Assembly: GCA_965237775.1 (NCBI GenBank)
Contig: OZ250155.1
Coordinates: forward strand, 4,712,001 to 4,776,000
From: CATOSP01 sp965237775
GTDB lineage: Bacteria > Chloroflexota > Dehalococcoidia > Lucifugimonadales > UBA3495
Length of the DNA stretch: 64,000 bases
Direction: 5' to 3'
How positions within the stretch are numbered: the first letter of the stretch is position 1; each line of letters opens with the position of its first letter. A program made the position numbers and the translations under genes. The notes beneath the pieces are model-generated. The model searched no databases and was not told where the DNA came from. It worked only from the letters and a program-made list of their open reading frames with translations. This document shows, in pieces, positions 1 to 9,359 of the stretch.

Positions 1-2
1 CC

Positions 3-3000
3 TTGGTCGCGCTCATGGCCGACCAGGTGGAAGGACTCGAGGCGCGGGGCATCGGTTCTTGCGTAACCATCAATGGGTTCCTCTCCATGCCCGAACGAGC
101 CGATGCGTTGGACCGGGTGCGGCTGGGGGACGCCAGCATTCTCATTGTGTCGCCGGAGCAGCTTCGCAATGTCTCCCTGCGCCGTGTCTTGGACCAACGG
201 GAGATCGGGGCATGGGTGCTGGACGAGGCCCACTGCCTTTCCAGTTGGGGGCACGACTTCCGGCCCGATTACCGCTACGTGGGCCGCTTCATCCGCGAGA
301 AGGCAGGGGAGGAGTCTGCGCCTCCGGTGCTGTGCCTGACCGCTACCGCCAAGCCCGATGTGAAGTCTGACATAGTTAATTACTTTGAGAAAGAGCTCGG
401 CGTCAAGCTGAAGGTCTTCGACGGCGGGGCCCAACGCACCAACCTGGATTTTGTGGTGGTGCAGACGACCAGCGGGCAAAAGTTCGCTCACGTCCACCAG
501 ATTTTAACAGCCGACCTTCCCACGGATGGACCGGGCGGTGCCATTGTCTATTGCGCCACCCGACGCCAGACCGAAGAGCTGGCGGAGTTCTTGCAGTCAG
601 CAGGATTGGAATCGGCCCACTTCCACGCGGGACTGCCGCCGGAGACCAAGAAGAACGTCCAGCAAAGCTTCATTCGAGGCGACCTGCGTGCCATCGTAGC
701 CACCAACGCCTTTGGCATGGGTATCGACAAGCCGGACGTGCGGCTGGTAATCCACGCCGACATACCCGGTTCCCTGGAGAACTACATGCAGGAGGCGGGA
801 CGCGCTGGACGGGACCAGCAGTCGGCGCGTTGCGTTCTGCTCTACACCCCGGACGACGTGGAGCGTCAATTCGGCATGTCTGCCCGTTCACGGCTTACGC
901 GGCGTGAGATACATGGCGTTCTCAGGGCGCTGCGGAATCTGGACCGGAAGAACCGCCTGAACGGCGAGGTGGTGGCCACCGCCGGTGAGATTCTTGGCGA
1001 GGACGAAGACAAAGTATTCGAGCGCGATTCAGCCACCGACGACACCCGCGTGCGGACCGCGGTGGCCTGGCTGGAGGATGCGGTGCTGCTGACCCGCGAG
1101 GAGAACCGGGTGCAGGTCTTTCCGTCCTCGCTGCGGGTGGGTTCAATAGAGGAGGCACGTGCCAAACTCGCAAATGCCCGCATCGCCGATGCCTACCGCC
1201 GCCAACTCCTGGCTATTTCCGCTTCGCTCATCGAGGCGGACCCGGACGAGGGCATCTCCACCGACGAGTTGATGACCGTTTCGGGCCTGACCCCGGAGCG
1301 CGTGCGGGGCGCGCTTCACGATCTGGAAGGCTTGGGCATCGCCAGCAACGATACCGCGTTGACCGCCTTCGTCCACGCGGGAGTTGACCGCAACTCGAAG
1401 AAGCGTTTCGACGAGGCGGCGGAGCTTGAGAAGGGCCTTATCGACCTTCTGCGTGAGGCGGCTCCCGATATGGGCAGGGGTGATACGTCCATGCTCCATC
1501 TCCGCCTCGCCACCCAACAGCTCAAGGACGAAGGCCATACCTACGCCCTGCCTGAACGCCTGGGGCGCATTGTACGGAGCATCGCCGCCGATGGACGGGG
1601 TGACGGCGGCAGTGGGGGAAGCCTTGGGATTAGGGGCCGCGACCCCGAGACCTTGCAGGTGACGTTGCAACGCGAGTGGGGAGCGTTGGAAAAAACTGCG
1701 GAACTCCGCCGCGCAGCCGCCTCGCGCCTGCTGGACCACCTGCTCGCCTGCCTGCCGCCGGGAAGCCGGGGCACCGACCTACTGGCCGAGACGACACTGG
1801 GCAAGCTGCTGGCGGCGATCAAGGCCGACATGGTCCTAACCAGCGAAGTCAGGGAACCCGCAAAGCTGATGGACCGTGCATTGTTGTGGCTGCACGAGCA
1901 GGAGGTCGTCCGGCTGAATAAGGGTTTGACGGTGTTTCGCCCAGCCATGACCATTCGCCTGGAGCCAGAAAGGCGGGGATTCGCCCAGTCGGACTTCGCA
2001 TCTCTCAAGCTGCATTACGACGAACAGGTTCGACAGATCCACGTGATGGCGGAATACGTGCAGCGGGGCCTTGAATCCATGGCCAACGCGCTCCGCCTAG
2101 CCCTAGACTACTTTACGCTTCGGGAAGAGCAATTTCTGCAAAGATGGCTGCCAAACCGGGACAGCGAGATTTCGCGGCAGACCACGCCGGAATCGTGGCA
2201 GACGATCGTCGAGAGCCTGAACAACCCCGTCCAGCGCCGCATCGTGGTAGACGACCGGGAGCAGACCAACGTCCTTGTGCTCGCTGGCCCCGGCTCTGGC
2301 AAAACCAGAGTGCTGGTGCACCGGATCGCCTATCTGATACGGGTGAAGCGCGAGGACCCTCGCGGAATTCTGGCTCTCGCCTACAACCGCCACTCGGCGG
2401 CGGAGATCCGCCGCCGTCTTGCGGACCTCATCGGCGACGACGCCCGTGGTGTGATGGTGCTCACTTGCCACGCCCTCGCCATGAGAATGGTTGGCGCGAG
2501 TTTCTCGGGCCGCGCGAACCGCTTGGACGAAGGTGAATTCCAGCAAGTGCTTCGACAGGCGGCTGACCTGCTGCGTGGGAAAGGACTGCCGCCCGATGAA
2601 GCGGACGAGTACCGGGCGCGTTTGCTGGCGGGTTTCCGCTGGATTTTGGTGGACGAGTACCAGGACATCGGTCCGGACCAATACGAGCTGATCTCCGGTC
2701 TGGCGGGCAGGACTCTTTCCGAAGAAGACGACAAGCTCAGCCTCTTCGCGGTGGGAGACGACGATCAGAACATCTACGCTTTTAACGGCTCGTCGGTGGA
2801 GTTTATCCACCGGTTCGAGGCGGACTACGGGGCCAAACCTACCTTCCTCACCGACAACTACCGCTCCACGGGCCATATCATCGACGCCTCAAATGCGGTG
2901 ATCGAGCCGGCGCGGCAACGGATGAAGGCTGGACACCCGATCAGCATCAACCGGGCGCGAGCTAGGGAATTACCCGGCGGTGTCTGGTCTCAAAGGGACC

Positions 3001-4079
3001 CCGTCTCGCGCGGTCAAGTACAGATATTGCCAGCCGGCGACACCCCTATCACTCAAGCTCAGATGGTCGTCGCCGAGCTGAAGCGGCTGTCCGGCCTCAC
3101 TCCGGATTGGTCCTGGTCTACCTGCGCGGTGGTGGCGCGGGAATGGAGCTTCCTGGACCCGGTGCGCAGCCTCTGTGAGCTTGAGGGAATTCCGGTGCAG
3201 ATGGCGAACGAAGAGTTCTCGGGCATCTGGCATTTGCGGGAGACCCGGGCGCTACTGAACTGGCTGCGCGGGCGAGACTCCAACTTGGTGAAGAGCGCGG
3301 ACCTAGACGAATGGCTGACTGGGCAACCCTCAAATCCTTGGAACGAGCTGTTGGGAGAAGCCGTCGCGGAGTTCGAGTTGGAGACTAGCGACTTGGAAAC
3401 GCCGGTGGACTACTTTATCGAATGGTTAGCCGAGTGGGGACGGGAAGTACGCCGCCGCCAGCGCGGGTTGATGTTGCTGACCGCCCACCGGGCCAAAGGC
3501 TTGGAGTTCGACCACGTGGTGGTGCTGGACGGAGGTTGGGACCGCCTTTCACGCGGCGAAGATGCGGACGCCCCGCGCCGCCTTTACTACGTGGCCATGA
3601 CCCGCGCGCGGCAGACGCTCATCCTCGCTCGTTTTCCCGGACCGCATCGGCTTCAGGATGCCTTGGTGGACCGTCCCTCGGCGCTGCGCCGGGCGGACTC
3701 CGTCAAACTCCCACCGGCGTCGCCTGGACTCGAACGCCGCTATCGGCGCCTCAGTCTACGCGACGTCTTTCTCAGCTTCGCTGGATACAGGCAGCCTGGC
3801 CATCCGGTGCATCGCGCCATTGCCGCCCTCTCACCCGGAGATCCGCTGCAATTGCGGGTTGGGTCGAGGCGCTGGGATCTTTTGGATAGCAACGGTACTG
3901 TCGTAGGACAACTTGCCAGTGGTTTCGAGCCGCCCACCGGCCTTCGCTGCTCCTTTGCCACGGTCATGGCCATCGCCACCTGGGATAGGGAGCGTTCGGA
4001 GCCGGAGTTTCAGGACGGCCTTCGGTGCGACACTTGGGAAGAGGTCGTTCCGGAGTTGGTCTTCGAGCCGGATTCGTGA
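3..4079 (+). CDS. RecQ-UvrD fusion DNA helicase (5' end outside window)
   Basis: Two helicases are joined in one frame of at least 1358 residues. The first is RecQ-like superfamily 2: DEAH at residues 74-77, the motif III string LTATA near 112, and motifs IV-VI through 'GMGIDKPDVR' and 'QEAGRAGRD'. The second, from about residue 735, is UvrD/Rep-like superfamily 1: Walker A AGPGSGKT at 761-768, VDEYQD at 883-888, GDDDQNIYAFNG near 920, TAHRAKGLEF near 1160 and 'YYVAMTRAR' near 1195. The frame is open from the first bases and motif I of RecQ is missing, so the start lies upstream. The product should unwind DNA in repair, recombination or phage defence. Such fusions tend to sit beside defence genes, which fits the STAND and SIR2 genes downstream; that link is inferred. 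All core motifs of the second helicase look intact. Confidence 0.9.
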   Translation: MVALMADQVEGLEARGIGSCVTINGFLSMPERADALDRVRLGDASILIVSPEQLRNVSLRRVLDQREIGAWVLDEAHCLSSWGHDFRPDYRYVGRFIREKAGEESAPPVLCLTATAKPDVKSDIVNYFEKELGVKLKVFDGGAQRTNLDFVVVQTTSGQKFAHVHQILTADLPTDGPGGAIVYCATRRQTEELAEFLQSAGLESAHFHAGLPPETKKNVQQSFIRGDLRAIVATNAFGMGIDKPDVRLVIHADIPGSLENYMQEAGRAGRDQQSARCVLLYTPDDVERQFGMSARSRLTRREIHGVLRALRNLDRKNRLNGEVVATAGEILGEDEDKVFERDSATDDTRVRTAVAWLEDAVLLTREENRVQVFPSSLRVGSIEEARAKLANARIADAYRRQLLAISASLIEADPDEGISTDELMTVSGLTPERVRGALHDLEGLGIASNDTALTAFVHAGVDRNSKKRFDEAAELEKGLIDLLREAAPDMGRGDTSMLHLRLATQQLKDEGHTYALPERLGRIVRSIAADGRGDGGSGGSLGIRGRDPETLQVTLQREWGALEKTAELRRAAASRLLDHLLACLPPGSRGTDLLAETTLGKLLAAIKADMVLTSEVREPAKLMDRALLWLHEQEVVRLNKGLTVFRPAMTIRLEPERRGFAQSDFASLKLHYDEQVRQIHVMAEYVQRGLESMANALRLALDYFTLREEQFLQRWLPNRDSEISRQTTPESWQTIVESLNNPVQRRIVVDDREQTNVLVLAGPGSGKTRVLVHRIAYLIRVKREDPRGILALAYNRHSAAEIRRRLADLIGDDARGVMVLTCHALAMRMVGASFSGRANRLDEGEFQQVLRQAADLLRGKGLPPDEADEYRARLLAGFRWILVDEYQDIGPDQYELISGLAGRTLSEEDDKLSLFAVGDDDQNIYAFNGSSVEFIHRFEADYGAKPTFLTDNYRSTGHIIDASNAVIEPARQRMKAGHPISINRARARELPGGVWSQRDPVSRGQVQILPAGDTPITQAQMVVAELKRLSGLTPDWSWSTCAVVAREWSFLDPVRSLCELEGIPVQMANEEFSGIWHLRETRALLNWLRGRDSNLVKSADLDEWLTGQPSNPWNELLGEAVAEFELETSDLETPVDYFIEWLAEWGREVRRRQRGLMLLTAHRAKGLEFDHVVVLDGGWDRLSRGEDADAPRRLYYVAMTRARQTLILARFPGPHRLQDALVDRPSALRRADSVKLPPASPGLERRYRRLSLRDVFLSFAGYRQPGHPVHRAIAALSPGDPLQLRVGSRRWDLLDSNGTVVGQLASGFEPPTGLRCSFATVMAIATWDRERSEPEFQDGLRCDTWEEVVPELVFEPDS

Positions 4080-4774
4080 TTGCGCCGGAAGCTCCATGCG
4101 GCATTATCCAGAGGTAATATCGGGGTGTCTGGTCCGGTTGACTTCTTGGGACCTCCAGGAAGCGGTCAGAGTGGCCGGAGATCACCGTGATTGCGCCCGT
4201 GTCAGCAGTGCCAGCACTCTCACTCAAATCGGCGCATGTCATGTTCAATTAAAGGGTCCACTTCAGTTACATGTATTGGGTGAGTGTTCTTCGTCCATTA
4301 CCACCAGAAACCTACAACTATGCTTGTACTGGGTCAAGTGTACGCTATATGAGGTGAATGGACTGGGGTAAAATATAAGTTTTTGAAGGATTAGATATCC
4401 TGGTCAAGCGAGGATCGACCCACTCGGGACTCGGGTTTCCCGACCCCTGGGAACGTTGTTTCAAGATCGGACATGGACATACTTGCGGTCGCGCACGGCT
4501 TCCATAGTGGGCCGGGGCGGGTGTACGGAGCAGACCGTAAGCTGTCGGCTCGTGAGTCTGTCCGGGTTCAGGTAGCAGCTATCCCAGGGAGGTGGTGCTG
4601 GCTGTGGAGGGACAACTTCTCAGAGGGGGCAGACCGCCAACCTGAAGACAAGAAAATTAGTGCCCAGATATTGGCTCGGAAGACAGTCTATGGTACGAGA
4701 CACGGACGAGGGAGCCACTGGAGGTGGCCCCGTCGCACGCCCCCGATGTCCTCGGCTGCCCGAGAGAATGCCGG
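4080..4774. other. Gene-free stretch
   Basis: No supported gene lies between the helicase stop codon and the response regulator. Open frames here lack recognisable domains and ribosome binding sites. No tRNA, inverted repeat or IS end was seen. Confidence 0.5.
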
Positions 4775-5422
4775 TTACTCGTCCCAGGTGTCGTCCAGAA
4801 TCCGAGCGAGCGAAGCGTGATCCCTCAGGTCCGCCCGCTTGGTGGGGTTGAGCTTGGTGAAGATGTGGCGGATGTGGTTTCGGACCGAATTCGGGCTAAT
4901 GCCTAGCTTGGCCCCAATCTCCTGGTTGGTCTGCCCATCGTCCACCAGGATAAGGACCTGCCGCTCCCTTCTGGTCAGACCACCCATGTTCATTACCTCC
5001 TTGTTGAACCGCATGGAGCAGAGGGAGATTGCGGCCACCGGCGGAATGATATACAATGCTCCTACGGCATTGGCCCGGATGGTCATTACCACGTCAGACC
5101 AAGGAGTGTCCTTCAGCAGGTAGCCCATCGATCCGGCCTTCATCGCGGTAACGATATGCTCGTGGACCAACTCCGGCGACATTAAGATGACCCGGGCGTC
5201 TGGCGCCGCGTCGACGATTCGCCGACAAGCCTCGAAACTGTTCATGTCGGGCATGTTTACGTTCAACAGGACTATCCGGGGATTGATTGCCCCAGCCTCC
5301 GTTATCGCCGAGGCAGCATCCCCGTAATGCCGGACCACTTCGATGTCCTCTTCGTTCTCCAAGGATAGTTTCAGCCCCAATCTCGGAAACTCGTTGCCGT
5401 CAACGATCATCACTCTGATCAA
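4775..5422 (-). CDS. NarL/LuxR-type response regulator with Asn in place of the phosphoacceptor Asp
   Basis: The 215-residue protein has a receiver domain (about 1-120) and a C-terminal LuxR helix-turn-helix (about 145-205; 'LTRRERQVLILV' then 'GQTNQEIGAKLGISPNSVRNH'). In the receiver, the usual phosphorylated Asp after the third strand is Asn54 (context LLNVNMPDM) and the acidic pair near residue 8 is reduced to a single Asp. The switch Lys is kept ('GYLLKDTP'). It probably binds DNA, but control by classical Asp phosphorylation is doubtful. The start is taken as TTG at 5422, with GGAAG about 9 bases upstream. A broken paralogue lies 200 bp upstream on the same strand. No histidine kinase is present in the window. 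Confidence 0.85.
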   Translation of the reverse strand: MIRVMIVDGNEFPRLGLKLSLENEEDIEVVRHYGDAASAITEAGAINPRIVLLNVNMPDMNSFEACRRIVDAAPDARVILMSPELVHEHIVTAMKAGSMGYLLKDTPWSDVVMTIRANAVGALYIIPPVAAISLCSMRFNKEVMNMGGLTRRERQVLILVDDGQTNQEIGAKLGISPNSVRNHIRHIFTKLNPTKRADLRDHASLARILDDTWDE

Positions 5423-5623
5423 AACTGAAATCTTCCATAGAAAAGAGCCGGCCCTTAGAGTCCGGGCTAGAGATGGGCGGGGTGATTTTTCTATTGGGCG
5501 ATGTGAAAGTACCAGTACAAAACGCGCCAGTATAATAGGACCATATGCAATATCGGAAGATATCGGCGAATCGCCAAACGAGAGATCAATGCGCGGAGGC
5601 GGTGGAAAAGTAGCCGGGAGCCT

Positions 5624-6271
5624 TCAGTGGCGCCCAGAGTCATCCAGAATACCCAACCGAGCGGCGTACGCGCCGAGTTGCGCCCGCTTGGAAAGTTCAA
5701 GCTTAGTGAAGACGCGGCTGACGTGATTTCGGACGGTGAACGCGCTTAGGCCGAGCCTGGCCGCAATCTCTTTGTTGCTTTGGCCCGCGGCAACCAGGAC
5801 CAAGACCTCGTTCTCCCGGTCTGTCAGGCGGGCTGCACCGGCTCCCGGCTCTGGACCAGGCAGGACGCTCAGGGTTCGCTCGACTACCCCCGTTGCCAAG
5901 AACAATTCTCCGGCGCGGCTGGAGCGAACGGCGCGGACCAGGTCGGCCAGTGGGGCGTTCTTCGGCAGGTATCCCGACGCTCCGGCCCTTATCGCCTCGA
6001 TGGCCTCTTCGTCGGTCGGCTTCGATGCCAACATCACAACTCTAGAGCCAGTGGCCGCACCGGTGATCTGACGGCAGGCCTCCAATCCGTTCATGTCAGG
6101 CTTGCTGACGCTAAGGAGCGCCACGCCGGGATTGAGTCCTTCCACCTCGGCCACGGCTGCGGCCGCCTCTCCGAAGAGTCCGGCCACTTCGATGTCGTTT
6201 TAGCTCTCGAGAGCTGACTCCAGCCCCACTCGCAGGAACTCGTTATCGTCAACGATTATCACCCTGATCAA
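5624..6271 (-). pseudogene. Second NarL-type response regulator, broken by an in-frame stop
   Basis: Translated from TTG at 6271, the frame gives the start of a receiver ('LIRVIIVDDNEFLRVGLE'). It then meets TAA at 6202-6200 and continues in the same frame as a normal receiver plus LuxR HTH ('LTDRENEVLVLVAAGQSNKEI', 'TVRNHVSRVFTKL'). The site of the phosphoacceptor Asp is Ser (context ALLSVSKPDMNG), so this paralogue also lacks it, though it keeps the DD pair near the N-terminus. A single nonsense change explains the break. Re-initiation downstream would give only a partial receiver with an intact DNA-binding domain. It is clearly paralogous to the gene at 4775-5422. Confidence 0.8.
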
Positions 6272-6428
6272 TTCCGAACATTCACCCCTAATGATCCTGA
6301 ACCCATCTCTTTGTCCTACGTTGGGCTGGGTAATTTAGCCTTATCGGTGTGCGGAGTAACCCGCCTGTGAGAGGGGTCTCCGCGGCACGGCCGCGCCTGG
6401 TCTGCCTCAGGTTCGGTCCTTAAGCGTA

Positions 6429-7707
6429 CTAAACCAAAGCCAAGGTGGGATGTGCATTTACAATACATCGGTGATTGGGCTGGGATTCTCGCAGAAATCC
6501 TTCGGCCTTTGATTGCAGGACGGTGCGGCAGCGGTCCTTGACCTCGTCTTTCCGGATGGACAGCCCGCAGAGGAAATTCCCGACCCTCTCCTTTACCAGG
6601 GCCTTGGTTCCCAAGCACAGGTTTCCGGTGGCTTCCTCTCTCGCCCAGCCCCAGATGGCCTCATCGGCGCCTCCGTCCGGGCTGTAGCCCGGCAGAGCCT
6701 GCCCTCGTGAAAACGGGGGTTCATCAGCCGCAGCCCCAAGCCCGGCGTCCGCAGATACTCACGCACCGCCTCGCCGCGGTGCGCCGGCGCGTTGTCCCAA
6801 ATCACGTTGAGCGGCCCGGAGTGCCTCTGCCGCAACCGCTCCAGGAAGGCAGCCGAGGTTCCGGAGTTGCTGTTCCCCTCCAGGTCCATCCACTCCACCT
6901 CACCGGTCTCCAGGCACACTGCCGAGTAGTAGCTGGGCCGAGTAGTAGCTGGGCCGAGTAGTAGCTGGGCCGAGTAGTAGCTGGGCCGAGTAGTAGCTGG
7001 CCTTTTCGCCATAGCTCGGGCTGGTCGAGTCCACCAAAGCCTGCCCCCGTGAAAACGGGGGGCCGGCTCTCCCTTTAGCACCCATTTGCCTCTCAGTTCG
7101 GCATCGGCCCGGAAATGGGCCTCGTCGGCTATGAATATCTTCGCTCCCGTACGCCACGCCTCGTCCGACAGGGTGGCGTACTCCGCCACGAAGGCCTCCC
7201 GCTTCTGCTCATCTGCCTTGACCAGACGCTTCTTGGGACGCTTCAGGACAAACCCCAAGCGGTGCAGATAGTTCAGGCAAGTGCTGCGGCTCAGGCCAAT
7301 GCCGAAACGCTTCGAGACAAACTGCCGCACCACTTTCCTCCTGAGCCTGCCGAAGGGTCCAGTTGGCCATTTCTATGCCCGACATCCCGGGCAACTCCCG
7401 CACTGCCCCCGTCAACTCCGCCTGTTGCGTCTCGCCAAGTGCGGGGGGAACCCCCGGTCTGCTCGAATATCAAGGCTGCAGGCCCTCCCTCGCCGAAGGC
7501 GGCGGCCCATCTGCCGATGGTGTGAGCATCCCGGCCCAGTGCCCGGGCGGTGCCCGAGGCGGTCAGGCCCCGGCACAGGAGCCACAGTGCGTGCCACCGT
7601 TCTCTCTCCCGGGGTGTCGGCGCTAGGTACATCCTGCTGCGCACACTAGCCAAGTCCAACTGCCACCCCTCCAAGTCCGGCCTTATCCCCCTCATACCCA
7701 TCACCAT
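6429..7707 (-). pseudogene. IS630 group A transposase, multiply frameshifted
   Basis: The N-terminal helix-turn-helix half starts at ATG 7707 ('TPRERERWHALWLL', 'ALGRDAHTIGRWAAAFGEGG'). The DDE half follows after the C-run in the -1 frame, as in the other copies, with 'IFIADEAHFRADAELRGKW' and 'VIWDNAPAHRGEAVREYL'. The GAGCCTGCCGAAGG-type insert, both palindromic inserts and a 64-bp net expansion of a 16-bp repeat break the frame, so no functional transposase is expected. The gene ends inside the terminal repeat: its last codons read 'HPTLALV' and the TAG overlaps the TA. The same design is seen in copies 2 and 3. Confidence 0.85.
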
Positions 7708-7794
7708 CCCCACTCAGTCTGCTCCCAGTCCCGACGCCATGCCTCCCTGATTCTAGCCGACGCAAATGCGGATTTCACCTTGGCTTTGGTTTAG
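6430..7794. mobile_element. IS630-family element, group A, copy 1 (decayed)
   Basis: Terminal inverted repeats start TAAACCAAAGCCAAGGTG at both ends, with TA as the presumed target. Length is 1365 bp. It holds one decayed transposase gene on the minus strand. Compared with copy 2 (8020-9259) it carries two short palindromic inserts (6696-6721, 7038-7062), one GAGCCTGCCGAAGG-type insert (7337-7358) and a 16-bp tandem repeat. Confidence 0.9.
6921..7000. repeat. 16-bp tandem repeat, five copies, inside the transposase
   Basis: GCCGAGTAGTAGCTGG is repeated five times without interruption. The intact copy of the element has one unit here, encoding the KASYYSAV stretch. Four extra units add 64 bp, which is not a multiple of three. 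Confidence 0.95.
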
Positions 7795-8019
7795 TACTAT
7801 AGCGCCATTATTTCCAAACCTAAATCCCGTCCTCTCTAGATTCTGACTGGCTTGAGCCAGCCCCCTTGGGCCGTCCGGTGACATGGGCAAGTTTCTATTG
7901 GAAGCCAGTTGGATCGTCCGACGGACCGCTAGGTCCTCGCAAGCCTCCGCCCCCATATTGGCGTGGACCGCAGGTCTGAAGTGAGCGGTTGCCCATTAAT
8001 TAGAGCAGCACTATTGTCC

Positions 8020-9259
8020 TAAACCAAAGCTAAGGTGAAATGCGCAGAGTCATGGGGTAAATTTGTGGGGAGAACCGAGTTAACTGGTCTTTGAAGATGC
8101 GAGGGGTTGGTGATGGGCGTGAGGGAGATGGAGCGGTTTCTGGAACAATGGCAGATGGATGCCAAGGGCTTGCGCCGCCGGATGATTCTGGCGCCAACGC
8201 CCAGGGAACGGGAGCGGTGGTACGCCATCTTGCTGCTGGCACAGGGCTGGACAGCATCAGGGACGGCGGAGGCGCTGGAACGGGACCCACACACCATAGG
8301 ACGGTGGGCCGCCGCCTTCGGCGAGGGAGGGCCTGCAGCCTTGATATTCGAGCAGACCGGTGGTTCCCCCCCGCCCTTGGTGAGACGCAACAGGCGGAGT
8401 TGAAGGCAGCGGTGGAGGAGTTACCGGAGCAGGCGGGCATCGAACTGTCCAACTGGTATTGGAAGGTGGTGCGGCAGTTCGTTTCGGAGCGGTTTGACGT
8501 CAGTTTGAGCCGCAGCAGTTGCCTGAACTATCTGCACCGCTTGGGATTTGCCTTCAAGCGCCCCAAGAAGCATCTGCTCAAGGCGGATGAGGCCAAGCGG
8601 GAGGCTTTCGTAGCGCAGTACGCCGCCCTGTCGGAGGAGGCCATACGGTCCGGGGCCAAGATATTCTTCGCCGACGAGGCCCACTTCCGGGCGGACGCCG
8701 AACTGCGGGGCAAATGGGTGCTCAGGGGAGAGTCGGCCTTGGTGGACTCCAGCAGCCCACGCTATGGGGAGAAGGCCAGCTACTACTCGGCGGTTTGCCT
8801 GGAGACCGGCGAGGTGGAATGGATGGAACTGGAGGGGAACAGCAACTCCGGAACCTCAGCCGTCTTCCTGGCACAACTGAGGGAGAGGCACTCTGGGCCG
8901 CTCAACGTGATCTGGGACAACGCGCCGGCACACCGTGGCGAGGCGGTGAGGGAGTATCTGCGGACGCCGGGGCTGGCGTTGAGGCTGGTGAATCTGCCGG
9001 GCTACAGTCCGGACTTCAACGCCGATGAGGCCATCTGGGGCTGGGCCAGAGAGGAGGCGACGGGAAACCTGTGCTTGGGCAGCAAGGTCAAGGTGCAGGA
9101 GAGGGTCGATCACTTCCTCGATGGGCTAGCCAAGCGGAAGGATGAGGTGAAGCGGCGCTGCCGCACCGTCCTGCAATCATGGGCCGAAAGTCTCCCGCGA
9201 CACTCGCAGCCCGATTCCGGGCTCACCCTAATTGCACATCCCACCTTGGCTTTAGTTTA
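8020..9259. mobile_element. IS630-family element, group A, copy 2 (least damaged)
   Basis: The 1240-bp element is bounded by TAAACCAAAGCTAAGGTG on the left and the reverse complement of TAAACTAAAGCCAAGGTG on the right, with TA at each end. It carries none of the inserts seen in copies 1 and 3, so it is the best candidate for a transposase source. It sits directly upstream of the small gene at 9275. Confidence 0.92.
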
Positions 9260-9260
9260 G
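8113..9260 (+). CDS. IS630-family transposase, two frames joined at a C7 run
   Basis: This DDE transposase of the IS630/Tc1-mariner superfamily acts on its own terminal repeats. The upstream frame starts at ATG 8113 (GAGGGG upstream) and holds an N-terminal helix-turn-helix region, ending near 8400. The downstream frame, one base back, holds the catalytic domain: D in 'IFFADEAHF', D in 'VIWDNAPAH' and E in 'DFNADEAIWGW'. The change of frame falls at seven C residues just before 8373. Copies 1 and 3 need the same -1 shift at the same place, which suggests recoding rather than chance damage. The stop codon lies in the right terminal repeat. If there is no recoding, this copy is dead too. Confidence 0.75.
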
Positions 9261-9359
9261 CTCTCTTCCTCAAAATGTCGGACGGCACTATATACATGCC
9301 ACCGGGAGTTGTGAACACACTTGGTCTAGTGACAGGCGATGGCTCTAATATCAATGACA

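Noticed and set aside
6921..7000. Possible CRISPR-like array
   Set aside because: The 16-bp units are contiguous with no spacers and lie inside a transposase gene where sister copies have one unit; it is a tandem expansion.
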